Of a stretch of DNA of 64,000 bases, positions 12,401 through 25,610 are shown in pieces. Source of the DNA: Tetradesmus obliquus (taxonomy: Eukaryota; Chlorophyta; Chlorophyceae; Sphaeropleales; Scenedesmaceae); the NCBI GenBank assembly GCA_030272155.1, contig CP126199.1:930001-994000 (forward strand). The letters run 5' to 3'. Position numbers and translations under genes: made by a program. The notes beneath the pieces were generated by a model, which was not told the origin of the DNA, did not search any database, and saw only the letters and a list, made by a program, of their open reading frames with translations. Every line of letters begins with the position of its first letter. Within the stretch, counting starts at the first letter, position 1.

Positions 12401-13800
12401 TGTGATGTTCAAACGCCACACACAAAAGCGCCCGCTTGATGCAGCATTGCCGCAGCAAGAGCTGCATGGCGGCTTTCGCTAAAACACACATGGCTGAACC
12501 TCACCCGGTACAAAGCATACCAGCATGTACCACATCCCACACACGCAAGCCCACACCAAAAGCCACGTCTACCATGGTGTGTATTTGCTGTACCATTTTA
12601 GCCATCTGTTTCTGCGCATGCAGCAGCACAATTGTGGTATTGCCAAGGCAGCAGCCACACAGACGGCGCTGTTCACACCAGCTCAACCCCAAACTGCCGC
12701 ATACTGGTTTTTGACAAAACAAGCACATCGCCTATAAAGCCAGCCGTGTGCTGCTTTGTTATAGAAAGAAACCAGGCAGAGGTTGCAGGCACATGAAGTG
12801 AAGCAAACACTGCAAGGTGTAAAACGCACGGGCACTAAAACACAGAGCAATGCATACGTGGAAGATCACAAGTAGGCATAGCAAGTGGAACAGCCTTTTC
12901 CGCCCAGCATCAATCACAAACAAGCTGCCCACTACGCAAACATGTGTGTAAATCACATTCTACCCAGTTCACTCACAGCTCCGCTCACGACTGTTCGAAA
13001 ACCACAGCACGGTAGCTCGCAACAAGCAGTAGAACAAGAGTATGGCGATTAACACAGCCACAGAGCAAGGGCTGCTGAGCCGTCCTACCTAGCCAAAAAG
13101 CACCGAGCACAAGTAGAGCAACACAGAACTCCAGAGCGTTCCCAGGACACAGCACAAAGCCACATGACATACCGAACGCACGTGAGTTAGGGCCAAAACC
13201 CATTCTTTGAAACCTGCACCTACACACCCTGATCTACGCCAGTCGGCGCCACACGCGCATTGGCACACACAAGCTACACATGACAGAACACACACAGCAC
13301 ACCCCATGAATCAGCATGGGCAACTGCCGCCGCTGGCAAGCAAGTCGGTTGATGCGCAGCATATCCCTGGCCGCCCCTTGCACAAAGGCCCTGGCGCTTC
13401 CTCAAAGAACTCGGAGAAGCAGACAAGCAAAACCTACACTGCACCCCACCAGAACCCCCCCACCAAAGAGCTCTCGTGAGCCTGTGACTGCCTGAGGTAC
13501 CCTGCCCACTGTGAACATCCCTATTCCTTGCCCACCGGTCACCTAGGATGGGAGCTGTGCATACACTGTTGCCGCGTACATGTTTTTGGCCACCGCTATT
13601 TTGACTCGCTGGCTGTGCGCAAACACCTCACGACCACCTATATTCAAATGAGATGCCCCCACATTTCAACACGCTGACTGTGCCCTGTGCTGTCTTCATT
13701 GCGCTGCACCTGCCAGCGCAGGCGTCTGCGCTGTCTGGCAACAGCTGTGTGTGCCCTGCAGCAGTCCCTGCACTACCCATGGCCGCCAAACCCACGAAGG
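9500..13800 (-). other. Gene-poor tract, TG-rich on the minus strand, downstream of the cyclin gene
   Basis: The plus strand is C/A-rich, so the minus strand is T/G-rich, matching the sense strand of the cyclin gene that ends at 13801. No domain is recognisable. A minus-strand frame near 11306-11506 (AVTADETAKLLVFF) has a protein-like look but no supporting splice sites. The likeliest content is a long 3' UTR of the cyclin gene plus spacer. Confidence 0.4.
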
Positions 13801-15521
13801 CTAGCAGCTGTTGCTGCAGGCTGCAGCTGCGCCCTTCACCTGGCACTGGTAGAGCTGCTGCTGCTGCTGCTGCTGCAGCAGGAGGAGCTGCTGCTGCTCC
13901 AGCTGCACCACTTTGTGCTGCTCCACTGGCGGCAGCGCTGCCACCTGCTCCAGCTTGTCATCCAGGTACTTGCAGCTGATGGCGCAGGGCAGCTGCGTGT
14001 TGCATGCCGCGATGTGCACGCGCGCGACGCGCAGCAGGCAAGGCAGCACCTTCGACAGGCTGTAGCCTGCACACCCATGCACAGCACAGCAAAGAGCAGC
14101 GCAGCGCACCCAGCAGCATGGATTTAGATAATAGGGGTCCAGGTCCTAGGCATCCTCAGTAACACTGCCACGATGTGCTGACAGGAAAGCTGATTAGCAT
14201 GCGCTGCATCCCCTTCCTGCAAGCATTTGCTTCAACAAAACAATGGCAGCATGCCTGCAGCATGCACCACTGCTTGCAACAGATGTGCGGTGCTGCTGTT
14301 TCCGCGCCCAGCCGACCCAGCCACCCACCAGACAGCCGCGTAAGGTGTTCGTCATTGCACTCAATGCCCATCAGCTTGAGCCCCCACACGTAGGCGCTCG
14401 CAGCAACCATGCTGGGCAGGAAGCACAGCATGCCGCTATCCAGCAGAGACAGCTCAGCCACATAGCCAGCAGCAAAGTACACGGGGTGTGAGACAGCCAC
14501 GCGTGCCAGGTAGCGCCGCAGGAATGTCTTGGCGGTGGGGGCTGCCAGGCGGTGGTCAACCGTGGTCAACATCACTTGCTCGGCCTCCAGCAGCTGCTGC
14601 AGCAGCACGCGGCAGTTGCCATGCGACGCGCCTGGCATGTGCTGCACAAACGTGCTGGCGCCGGGCACGCAGGACTCCTCAAACTTTGCAGCCACCCACA
14701 GCGCTGTGAGGGCAGAGAGCTGCAGCTTGCCAGACTGCAGGAACGCCTGCGCTGCTGCGACATCAGCGCACTCTTGCAGGACAGCTGCTAGGAAGCGATC
14801 CAGCAGCTGCACTCCCAGGAACAGCGAGTCGCTTGTGAGCTTCAGTTGCTGAGCTGTGTCTACCATCCAGTCAATGGTGCTGCTGCGCACAGCCGCTGCT
14901 TGAGTGGGTCCGCCACAGTACAGCTGCTGCACATACTGCTTGGCTGGGGCGCTGCTGAGCTGCAGATGCGCAGTGCATCCAGCAGACAGCCATAGGCAAG
15001 ACAAACACAAACAGCAGTTTGTAAGTGACAGTTCAAGTTGCCCAGAGGCGCTTCTGCAACATCTGGGACTGAGCATGATAGCAGCAGTACAGTGTCCAGT
15101 ACAGCTGCTGTGCAAAACGATGCACTGGTATGTTTGCTGTGTCCCTGGGATGCTGCAGGAGCGTCATACCTCCTGCTCGTGCAGTGTGTGTTCATACTCC
15201 AGGTCCTGAGGCTGTGGCAGGTGCTCCGATGATGATCTGGTGCAGCCACTGCTGTGAGAGGGCAGCTTGAAGTCGAAGCAGCAGCTTTCTTGAGAGTCCT
15301 GACTGTCGATGGCCTGTCAATGAACGCAGCCCAAACATGCGGTTGCCGCGAAAAGGCTGTTAGCGAGCGTAGGGGAACAGGCGACTGCTTTACCCGTTGC
15401 TTGGTTCCAGCAGTGGCTGGTGGGAGCGCCACTGGCTGCGCACCTGCTGCTCTCGGCTCCAGCTACCACCTTCGCTTTCCAGTGAACGGAACAGCTTGAC
15501 GTCCTCAGCTGCGCGGCACAT
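13801..15521 (-). CDS. Cyclin (A/B-like, two cyclin-box folds)
   Basis: Model: complement(join(13801..14066, 14329..14959, 15170..15302, 15394..15521)), 385 aa; all phases close. Cyclins bind and activate cyclin-dependent kinases. Residues ~1-85 are a non-conserved N-terminus starting MCRAAEDVKLFRSLESEGGS. The first cyclin box follows: RSSTIDWMVDTAQQLKL, SDSLFLGVQLLDRFLA (helix 2, matching the KLTxxTLFLxxxLLDRFL pattern of A/B cyclins), LTALWVAAKFEE. The second box includes PTAKTFLRRYLARV, YVAELSLLDSGMLCFLPS and, after the last intron, GYSLSKVLPCLLRV and CKYLDDKLEQVA. The tail is poly-Q. The subclass is uncertain; it lacks the usual MRxILVDWL of mitotic cyclins in exact form. TG-rich sequence follows the stop. 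Confidence 0.92.
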
Positions 15522-16851
15522 TGCCCCTCAGCAGGTGGAAGTGCCAGTAATGCCAGGAGATGCTCCACAGCGCACACACGCTTCTCAGGCTAGCGCTCTT
15601 TTGTCTTTGAGACTGATGAGGCTACTTCGCATCTGACTTCTGTCGACTTAAGCAGATCGCATATTGTGTTGATGGTCACCAGAATCAGGGCCTGTTGTTG
15701 TCTGCCTCACTGCTTCACGCATCACGCACCCTATTGAAAACTTACAGAGAAAGCTAAAGCTGCAGAAACTGAGCACCAGCAACGACCACAGCAGCTGAAG
15801 CCACCACAATGTTCACACGCGTCCAACACACTCAGGGTTTGGCGTGCGTGCACTTTGGGCTAGGCAACGGTCAAAGCAACGTGTAGCACTTGCATTGATT
15901 CTGCATTATACTGAATCCAACTTGCAATCGGTGCTGCTTTAAGCTGCTGCCAGTGAAGGGGCAACGCTCACCAAAACCAGATCAGGACCCAGTTATGTAC
16001 TTTTCGTACAGCAATTTCTGGTGATTATGAGTCGAAAGCGTATATTGGATGCCCAATGGATGGTCTGACGTCTACCTACCGAGCGAGTGATGTACTGTCA
16101 TCGACTTCATTGTTGCAGAACACAAACCAGAGCCTCCACAGCACCGGCGTGAGCGCACTGCCGGATGCTGCTGTACTTCTATATTGCTAACGGTGTAGCG
16201 GATTAACACGATCTTGCCACTGGTTACAATGTCATCATTACAGCAGCTGCTATTACTGCAGTGACGCCATATACTCCATATCAAGCACCCAGACATATAG
16301 AAGCACAGATAACTAAATCAGCAGAGGCAGTGTTGTGTGCCAGCACGCTTGCTTGCTTCTTGCTGCTCCTGCAGGTGCGGTGCCACAGGTGCAGTGCTCC
16401 AAGCACTGACTCAGTGCTGTGCTCAACCCAACCCTGCGCAAGCTCCTCCCAGAGCCCCAACCCGATCAGCACAAACCCCGGCACCATACACCACGAATGA
16501 GGACATTTATGTATGCTACCAGGGGGGATCCTACTGGCTTGCTACACACAGCACAATACAGCGAAGCCAATTGCCGGGAGTGGGAGGCATCGCCTCACCA
16601 CCAGAACACGTCACAGCGCCCTATACAGGAGGTGCTGAGCACCTCGACCAAAAAGTAGCAGGGTAGTACATACTGTATGCCACACAGTACGCAGTCACTG
16701 CGTATGCCGCATCCTACAGACTGCATGTTCAGGAGGCCAGCACACTTCTTGCAGCAGCACCACAGCCAGGACAGTGGCGACACCAATTAATGCACGGGCT
16801 GAGGCCATCTGGATCTGAACCGCGCACGCCTGGCCCACCGCAGGACTTGCG
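15522..16851. other. Spacer between the cyclin promoter and the IFT57 3' end
   Basis: No coding region recognised. It holds the cyclin 5' side and the IFT57 3' side; TTACA (minus TGTAA) at 16224-16228 is a candidate IFT57 poly(A) signal. A stretch at 16514-16560 is shared with 48533-48585 (listed separately). Confidence 0.45.
16514..16560. repeat. Dispersed repeat, copy 1
   Basis: The segment taccaggggggatcctactg continuing through gcttgctacacacagcacaat is nearly the same as the copy at 48533-48585 (taccaggggggacggaatcc, then tactggctcgctaccacag). The two lie 32 kb apart. Ends and origin are unclear; a remnant of a transposable element is possible. Confidence 0.6.
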
Positions 16852-19800
16852 CTATTTTGCAGATCCGGGTGCGTCCCTCAGCCGCTGCCGCTGCTTGGCT
16901 GCATCTACCAGCGCTGCCTGCTTGTCTCGCAGGCTCAGTGAAACCACCTGCACCAGGTGACAAGCAGCAACATGGCTGAAGTCATCAGATCAGAGGCGAC
17001 GTCAATGTTGCATTTGGTTCATGACACAGTGATGAGCAGACAGCTGGCAGGTGTGTTTGCTGCCAAGCAGCACGCTCCTTGCAGCCTGGTGCACAGCGCA
17101 ACACCTACAGCAAGAGCTATGCCACCTGTGCAAACAGCTGGTCAGCAGTTGCTGCTGCTGCTGCTGCTGCTGCTGCGGCAGCGCACCTGGTGGCTGACCA
17201 CGCCTATGCGCAGCTCCATCTGCCGCAGCTCTGCCTTCAAACTGGCCATGGCTGCTTTCAGCAGCACCAGTGGCGATGTGTCGCTGAGGTTGCTGCCCCT
17301 GATGTCAAGCTGCTGCTTCGCATCCTGCAGCGCTGATGCCAGCCGATGCAGCTCATTGTTGCGCTCACTGATGAGCTCCGTGCACCTGGTAGCATTGACA
17401 GAAGCAAGGGTAGGTGACGAACCTTGTGTGCAGACACACGCCTGCTATTAGCAGTACCAGTGCACGAACGCAATCACTGCAGCTGCACTTGACGCAGCGG
17501 GTGCATGTGGTCAGCATGTGAGATGCAGCTTGATTGCTGCGTGCCAACCCCGGTCACGCTGCGCTGCACTGGACAGCTGCCACGCACCTGTTGTAATCCT
17601 CCTGTGCTGCCAGCAGCTCCTGGCGGGTGTCCTGGTACTGCACCATCAGCCCATCAAACTGGCCATTTAGCTGCCGCTCACGCCCCTCCACCTTCTCCAA
17701 GCTGGCAGCCACCTGCATACAACACATGCGCCATTGTCATCCCATATGCCATACACACAATAAGCATCATCATCACCCTTGGACGTCGCGCACCCACTCA
17801 CAAAAAGTGTGTGTGGCGCATCCAGCGCCACAGGTCACGTGGCCTAACAGCCACGCACGCAGCATGCCAAAAAGTATCACACACATGGTTCGCCAGTGGA
17901 CCAGCTGTGTGTACACATGCATGTCATGCGCACTACAATCAGCCTCCGCCACACCTCAGCCCCCAGCTTCGTGAGTGCTGCTTTTGCATCTGGCCAGGAG
18001 GCTGCCAGCGCGTGTGTGCTGGCGTGTGCAACCTCCAAGTGCTGCCGCCAGTCGCGCTGCTCTGCTGCAAGGTTGATGCGCAGCCTCGGCCCCACGCGCT
18101 CAACCTCCATCCGCCACTGCATAGGGTCCACCTGAGACAGGCAACATCCCAACCCAGGGGCAGATGGTGCAGTCTTATCCCACTCGCCTGCCGATGTGCT
18201 GCAGCACTTCAGCTGGCTATTGCAACTAAGAGCAGTCACACATGTGCTGACAACGTGTCATGAGTTCGCTGCTGATTCACAGATCTGCTGGTAGCATGGC
18301 GCGCAATTCTCATGTCTGCAGAGAGTGCATACGTGCAGCTGTGCCAGAAAGGTGTCCGCAAACTAGGCCCTTTTGCTCACCGTGGACACCAGCACCTGCT
18401 TCACTGCTGTGGTCTCTGCTGCTGCTGCTGCTGCAGCTGCGTGTGACGGCGATTTGTCAGCAGGGCGGCCCCACGGCAGCGCTGCCTCCTGCCCCTCATC
18501 ATCAGACTCCTCTGCTTGCTGGCCGGCCTGCGCAAACACGATTGCAGCCAGCAGAGATGAGCAATAATGCAAGGATGGTGCTTGGACTCACATGTAACTA
18601 CCTGGCCTACATGCAACAGCAAGTGATGGCTCGGGTTGCCAGCATGCTCTGCCGTGGTGCCCAGTAGTGCCACCAGCAGTAGTACCAAAGCTGCGACCCT
18701 TAGACACATGGTCCTGAACATTGGCAAGCATCGTGCTGGCTTGGCTGCAAAGCATACTTGCACCATACCACGTACATATGCCACGCTTTGTCAGCTCGTC
18801 ATGCGATGGTTGCAGCAGTGATTGTGAAGGCATGAACGTACAGAGCAGTCCATCGCCTCATGCACTCACCGTTGTGGCTATGTCTGCAGCATCGTCCTCG
18901 TCAACGTCTGCTGCGTCAGCTTCATCTATGTCTACCCTGCAAGCATCAACCATGACCATGTCAGGAATGCCCTGCACGTGGCGCAACGCTGCTGCAAATA
19001 GCTTCTCGCAGCTATTAGCCAGTTACTAGTAGTAACTGCCTGATGCGCATGGTACAGCTTGTGAATAATTGAAAACCTCAGGCAGCAGGCAAGGCAGCAC
19101 ACGCAACAGTTGGCAAGGCAGACCATGCATATGGTACAGCACGCCTCACCTGTCCTGCTGGTACACCGGCCTGCTGGCAGCAAAGCTGCGCCGCTCAAGC
19201 GTCACATCTGCCAGCGAGTCCAGCAGCGCACACACCTCACGGCCATAGCCTGCTGCAAGCTTGGTGGGCGGGTAGCTGGGCGGCGCAAACCCCAGCGACC
19301 GCAGCGCCTGTTGCAGGCGGGGCAGATTACGACAACGCACGGCCAGCAAACAGGTTGCTGGATGGATTGCTGCTAGATTGCTGCTGCATTGCTGCTAGTA
19401 GCTGTATGGAACAGGCTGTGCCTGGTTGATGCTGCGCGCAATGCAGAGGTTGCGTCTGTGCACTGCTCAGGACTGCCTCCATGCTTAATGCTTGTGGGCG
19501 ACGCACATGGTCTCTCCAACAAAAAACACTACCAGCCACGCACCTGCACCAGCCCCTGCAGCGTTGCATTTGGGTCGTCAAACTCCTTGGGCATTGGCAC
19601 GCTGAGGCCGCACAGCTGCAGCAGCCAGGCAGCCTGCATGACAGTAGAAAGCAGCCCAGAAAGTGGCACTCACAGCTTGCAGCTGCTGCACTGGGTTTGC
19701 ACCTACACAATGTCGCCGCATGCGACTGTTTGAATACTAAACATGCAGGATTCTGCTTTGATAACTACAGTTGCAAGGTACACAGTGGGGTCCGCACAGC

Positions 19801-20774
19801 AGGCAGTGGTGTCTGCTGTCCTTACCAGGTTTGTGAAGTAGAAGAACTGCTCATTGCCGGCCTGCCCTGGCTGGGGTGCTGCGAAGTATGTAGGGTTCAG
19901 GCCCTTGCGGTATGGCTTTCTGCAGTTGAACAAACGGTGGAGATCTAATGTGTAGCTGCTTGATGCTAGAATGGAGAGACAGCTGCACTCACTGTTGTAG
20001 TGGTTGCTGGCCAATCTTCAGCAGATGCGCTGCTGCTTTGACTGTGTCAGGCTGACATCATTGCCTGCAAAGATACTTGCATGCCGTATGCTGAAGCTGC
20101 TGCGCTGCTTATTGCCGTGTTACTGATTATGCAGCATCTGCTTACTTTCGCCTGCAGAAGTCCCTTTCATAGTTCAGCAGCTGCAGCTTGTACACCAGCG
20201 CATCCTGCAAGTACAACACAGTTGTCAACATTTGTGTTTTTTCCATTACGTCTACAGCAAATTCCCTGGCAGCTTCCAGATTGATCTTTTGCGCCTCTGC
20301 GACGTAGCTTAGCTGCAGGCAGTGACTGGCGTGTACAGGCATCCATATGTATGGCTGCTTGATTCAAGCTATTCTTCAGCTGCTGCAGCAAAAGCTGCGC
20401 TACAACCATCATAGTGAGATGCAGGCTCACCATGTAGACGTCTTCGGGCTGCATGGCCTGCAACACAAGCAAGCCAGCATCACGCATGTTCGTCAAAGAG
20501 TGCACAGTCTCTGGACTGGTAGTCTGGTTATGACAAAGTGTGTGTGTGTGTGTGTGCACTTCTCTTTGCCATCTTCAATTGCTGAGCATGGCAGCAGTTG
20601 TTTGCCATGTTTTACCTCTAGTGAGCGTCCTTGTGGAGCTGCGCGTAGTGGCGCCAGGTCCATGGCAGGCACCTGCGCTGGAGCTGCTGCTGCTGGTGCA
20701 CCTGCTGCAGGCCCTGGGTCGCGTTCTGCTGTGGCACGCCTGCTTGCCTTGTCTGTTGTGGGAGTTGCCTGCAT
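16852..20774 (-). CDS. IFT57: Intraflagellar transport protein IFT57
   Basis: Twelve exons: complement(join(16852..16947, 17187..17385, 17588..17712, 17955..18131, 18381..18527, 18870..18936, 19150..19307, 19544..19633, 19826..19919, 20146..20204, 20431..20457, 20616..20774)), 465 aa, close to other IFT57 proteins. IFT57 is a peripheral IFT-B subunit needed to build cilia. The N-terminal CH-like domain shows LQLLNYERDFCRRK, GNEQFFYFTNL, AAWLLQLCG and LAAGYGREVCALLDSLAD. An acidic linker (exons 7-8) precedes VDPMQWRMEVERVGPRL. The C-terminal half is coiled coil, ending in ELRQMELRIGVVSHQ, the family signature. The start is uncertain: TTTTGATGCAG at the proposed ATG is also a good acceptor, and an upstream exon reading MPALQRN with donor AAC|GTAAAA could supply a different start. 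It is head-to-head with the PIH1 gene. Confidence 0.94.
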
Positions 20775-21167
20775 CAAAAGACATACATCGCATATATAAT
20801 GTCATTTTTTACGTTTCTCTGCAGTGCAGGCATGTATGGGTCCACATCTGCACCTTTCCCATGTTGCCCTCAAAGCTGGCCAGGCTGCAAGGTCAGACAC
20901 GCAGGTTTGACATCTCGATGTTGCTTGATGCGGTATTCTCCAACTTTACAAATTTAAGCACGACGCCAGCACGTGCGATGCTTTGAGACATGAATAATTG
21001 AAACCTGGCCTTGACCGTCAATGACCGCGATTTCCCACAACGCATGCGTCGCTCCTTACTGACTGATCGCATGCACCCAAGTATTTTTATATGAAACCGT
21101 TGTCACGGCTTGTGTAAAGAGAAGAGGACCACCAACCTGCACAGCTGAACCCACCGGCAGCAGCAGC
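20775..21167. promoter_or_regulatory. Divergent promoter region of IFT57 and the PIH1 gene
   Basis: Only 393 bp separate the proposed IFT57 start (minus) from the PIH1 start (plus), and both encode proteins of cilium assembly. The interval includes gaataattgaaacctggcc near 20992 and a TATA-like tatttttatatg near 21082. Co-regulation during ciliogenesis is an inference. Part of it may be an upstream IFT57 exon. Confidence 0.5.
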
Positions 21168-23072
21168 ATGGAGCAGGGCCTGAAGCAGATGATGGATGTG
21201 CCAGACTTATCGCAAGAGGACCTCGAGGAGATGATGAAGCTCTTGGAGTCATACGAATCATCTGCTCAACGCTTGGGTCCCGTGCCAGAGGAGCTGCAAG
21301 TGCGCATCAGCCTGTTGCATGGGCTCTCTAGCATGTTCTGCTGCTGTCTGTTGAGCATCAGCGGTAGCAGCCTGATCTCACAATGTTTGGTTGCAGGAGC
21401 TGATGAACAATGTGAAACGTGCAAAGGGCCAGCCCACCAGCGACGTGGAAACACAAAACATCACCCCTGAATCAGGGTGAGCCAGCAGTGGCAGCAGCAG
21501 CAGCTGTGGGCTGCAGGAGACTGCCACATACATGGGACTACTTTGCTGCCGTCAATGTTTGCAGCTGCGCGCGCAATATGGTTATTGGGGACTAGCCTAT
21601 GCAGCAGATCAGCAGGCAGGCCCCAGTGAGGTTGCACACGTCTCGCTTCAATGTGCTGCAGCACAACACTGCATGCCAAGCATGTGTTTTCAGAACCACA
21701 TCGCAACGTTATGCTGCGCAGGTTTGTTGTGAAGACGGCAGACAAGGAAGGCAGGAAAGTTTTCATCAACATCTGCCACAGCAAGCAGGTGCGCAACAGA
21801 CAATGACAACGGGACTGCGCAGGGCACACCTGTCAATTCCTGCAGCAGCAACAGCAGCTGCACGCCTTTGCAAGTGGCACTGCATGCTTGCAGGAAGGCT
21901 GCACTACGATCCTGCATATGTTGCGGCATCCAATGCTCCCACAGCAGCTTGCAAAGATTGATTGATTGGCCGCACACGCTAGCACTCGTCATTGGTCTGC
22001 ACATCGCAGACGCAATCAATGCATTGCATCCTACGTGCCTCTCAACACTGGCTTGTACTCTGCGCCGCACATGCTGCTGCTGCTGCTGCTGCTGCCGCAG
22101 GTGCCAGCACCTGGCGGCTGGGACAACGGCAGCATGCCGGAGGCTTGCCTGCAAGCACTCGAAAACCTGGCACGTGATGCGCCAGGAGCAGCAGCAGATG
22201 CAGAGGCGCTACGCTTCCCCCTCAGCTGCAGCGAGCTGCTAGAAGATGCAGACAAATCGGGGCAGCCGTGCAGCACTGTCGACTGCATCATCAACTCGGA
22301 CATCTTCAAAGGAGCGCAGCAGCACAGGCCGCTAAAGGCGCTGGTAGTAGAGCTGGCGTTACAGCAGGTGTCCAGCAAGCAGAAGCTGGAGTTAGATCCG
22401 AAGTTCAAGCTGCCGAAGATGGCGTACAAAGGCGCTGCAGTGCGGCAGCAGCGCGTGCGAGTTGACAAGCGGCAGCTAGTGACAGATGTAACGCTGCAAC
22501 GAGATGAGGCCCCGAGCTTTGCGCTGCCGCCGAGCCAGAAAGATGCAGCAGTTGCAGCCGCAGCAGGCAGCAAGGCCAAGGCTGCATCAGGCAGCAGAGA
22601 TGCAGCAAGCAGCAAGCAGCTGCCAGCAGATGCTGGCAGCAAGCAGAATGGCAGCAGCAGAACAGCAGCAGCTGGAGCACTGGCTGGCAGCAGCAGCAGC
22701 AGCGGCGGCGGCGGCTGGCAGCACAGCGTGAAGTGTGAAGGCAAGCCAGTGACGCATATGGTAGTGACACTGCAGCTGCCACATAGATCTGACAGCAGCA
22801 GCTGCTCGCATTCTAGCATACAGGTTGAGGTGTGTGGGCGGCAGCTGCGAGTGACAGCTGATGCTGCTGCTGGTGGGCCCTGCATTGTGCAGTTACCATT
22901 TGCAGCGAGCAGTGCTGGCGCTGAGGCACAGCTGCTGCCTGACAGCAAGCAGCTGCAGGTGCAGCTGCCGTACCTATCGGCGCAGCAGTGGGTGCAGCAG
23001 CTGGTGGACCAGGCCCCGCACGCTTTCTCAAAGCTGCCGGTTGCTCACTCAGCTTACACGGAGCTGGATTGA
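21168..23072 (+). CDS. PIH1-domain protein (R2TP-type co-chaperone / dynein-arm preassembly)
   Basis: Model: join(21168..21299, 21397..21476, 21722..21788, 22101..23072), 416 aa. PIH1 proteins join HSP90 and RUVBL1/2 in assembling box C/D snoRNPs or, in ciliates and algae (PF13, MOT48, TWI1), axonemal dynein arms. Residues 1-70 are helical (LSQEDLEEMMKLLESYE). The PIH1-N domain runs from ITPESGFVVKT through GRKVFINICHSKQVPAPGGW and VDCIINSDIF to LELDPKFKLPKMAYKG. A low-complexity linker of K, A, S and Q follows. A C-terminal CS-like domain starts near VKCEGKPVTHMVVTLQLP and ends YLSAQQWVQQLVDQ. Which PIH1 paralogue it is cannot be settled by eye; the IFT57 neighbour favours a ciliary role. 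TGTAA lies 34 nt after the stop. Confidence 0.93.
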
Positions 23073-23105
23073 GCTCAATGTGTGCTGTGGTCTTTGTTAC
23101 TGTGG

Positions 23106-23110
23106 TGTAA
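23106..23110 (+). terminator. TGTAA poly(A) signal of the PIH1 gene
   Basis: First TGTAA after the stop, giving a short 3' UTR. The gene is convergent with the minus-strand gene ending at 23434. Confidence 0.5.
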
Positions 23111-23319
23111 CCTAGTTACTGTCACAAGGCTTTGACGCAGTCATTGAAATGGCTATGGCTTCATACAGTCACATGCACACCGCAACGATGCACTTTAACT
23201 AGGCTAGTGGTGTGAGGCCACCGCCTAGGCAGGGCTCCTGTGCTGCGCACAAGTGCTGACCCTCAACGCAGTGGTGCCCACTTCACTTCAACTACTAGTT
23301 ACACATGGGATCTGTCCGT

Positions 23320-23324
23320 TTACA
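23320..23324 (-). terminator. TGTAA poly(A) signal of the minus-strand gene at 23434
   Basis: TTACA on the plus strand about 110 nt downstream of the stop; another copy sits at 23299-23303. Confidence 0.4.
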
Positions 23325-23433
23325 ACAGTTGCAGACTTGGCCGACATAACGGCTGAGGATTCGCAGTCAACACACCAGACATATGGTGCACTCAAAAGGT
23401 GTCTTGCCGAGAGTGGCATAAGAGGTGGTCCTC

Positions 23434-25578
23434 TTAGGGTGATCCCCTTAGGGTGTCACAGGTGGACGGCCCCCCCAGCTGCTCACTGCCTGCTGCCAGG
23501 GCCGCCTCCCGCTGCTGCAGCGCTGCCAGCTCAGCCTCAAGCTGCGCCATCTTCTGCCGCACAGCACCCAGGTCTTCCACACTGCATGAAGCCTGCTGCT
23601 GAGTCTGCACCGGAGTCAGCACTACTACCGCACTCTCTGCTTCAGCAGACTGCCCATGACCTCGCAGCTCTACACTAGCTGCAGCAGCGGCAGGAGCCTC
23701 TGCTGCTGCTGCAGCAGTATCGGCAACCGCAGCACATCTGCTGTTGAGCCCTGGCTGCTGCCGGCGGCTGCTCCTCAGCGGAGATAGCACCTTGCGCTGC
23801 TCCGCCTGCTGCTGCTGCAGCTGCGCCTGCTGCGCACGCTGCAACAGCCGCTGCTGCTCACTGCCCTGCAGCCAATCCACAGCTGCGCCCGCAGCTTGCA
23901 GGACACTGCCCGCCACACTTGTACTGCTGCTAACTCCCTGCTGCCTGAGGCTGTAGTGCCGCATGTGTGCGGGCCGAGCTTTTGCGTGCTGCTGCAGGGC
24001 TGCCCGGCTGCGTTGGAGCTGCCTAATGTGGCCGTCTGCTGCTACAATGAAGTCTGCTATCGCTGCCGGCAGGCCTGTGCCCGTCTCTGCTGTCAAGCTG
24101 CTGTATGCTGCTGGCGTCCATGTCAGAATGGGCTTGACTGGCTCTAAAGCAGCCCGCAGCTGCAAGGGGCCAGGCCCACACATGCGTGTGTCACAACAGC
24201 AGAAAACGACAGCAGCTGGCAGTGTTGGTGGCGTGGTCGATGCTGAACAGTGATAGGTATCAGCATGAACATGAGGTACATAGCAGTCAAGCTATCATGT
24301 GAGATACTGCTGCACTGCACATTGCACTGCTGCGGTTTGAGTGGCCACGAGCACAAAGTCATGAAGGCATGGGCAACGGCGTGAGCAAAGCGCGACAAAG
24401 CATCACCATGGGTTGCTGGCCTCTGCTCAAAGAGGCGTAACAATGCTCAGCCACCGCCACACAAAAGATGATGCTCTGCGTGCCGCCACCCGCCCATACC
24501 TGCTCAACTGCCTCTGCAGCCTTGCTGTCTGCATCCGCAGCAGCACCAACCAGCTCTGCTGCTACATCAGGCTGCCACGCATGCCCAGCATCAGCTGCTG
24601 CTGCAGCAGCAGGCCTGCTGCGCTTGGCAGGTGGCTCGCTGCTGCTGCTGCTGCGCCAGGCACCAGCAGCACCTGCAGCTGTGTTGCCCCAGCTGCTGCT
24701 GGGCTTGTCTGCAGTGGCTGCTGCGCTTGCTGCTGCTGCTGGTGACAGGTCGTCTTCTGTGATCCCGAGCCCCTGCGAAGCAGCCGGCGCGCAGCACATT
24801 TGTGACTTGATACGCGGTGTTGTGTGTTTCTAGCATGGCCAAGCCTGCCTTGGTATGCTAAACCACAGAACCACCAGGCTGATCCACCAGGCTGCACATC
24901 ACTACATAAACATCTGTGATAATATATCAATTTCTATATAGCTTGCAGCGCGGACTCACTGTCCTGCAGTCCTCCCTCCCCAGCAGCAGCTCTGCGCCAT
25001 GCCTGAAGCTGTGCATCTTCAGCGCCCCCTCAGGCAGCACCGCCGGCCACCACACGTAATTTCTTGCGCCCGGACCGCGCTCCGCAGCTGCTGCAATGTG
25101 CATGCCCCGCTGCTGCAGCTGCGCTGCTGTGAATGCTGCGGCGCTGCCTGCTGCCATGCTTTTGGAGAGCCATTCGGCAATGGTGGCGAGGCCTTGCTGC
25201 TCCCTGTCTGCTGGCAGCCAGATGAGGTGGCTGGGCAGGGCTGCTGTTTCTGCGCTCTCCTGCAAAGGCAGCAAAGGTAAGGTTTGATAGGCACATGAAG
25301 AGCAAAGCGGTGCAAAGCAGAGGCTGCTGCTGCTGCTGCTAGCCTGCAGAGGATGCCTTGTGGCCACACGTTGCAGACGATTGTTGCTGCAGCAACAACT
25401 GTGCTTATTCACTGCACAGCACTGCCGCACTTTGTATACTAGGCAACTGATGCTCACCTGCTTCACCAGTGCAGGGCTGCTGTCCGTAGGTAAGGCAGGA
25501 TCCTCTCCTGCCTGCTGCTGCTGCTGTTGCTGCTGCTGGTGGTGGTGTTCCTCAACATCATGCGGCGGGGCCTGATCA

Positions 25579-25610
<32 letters not shown>

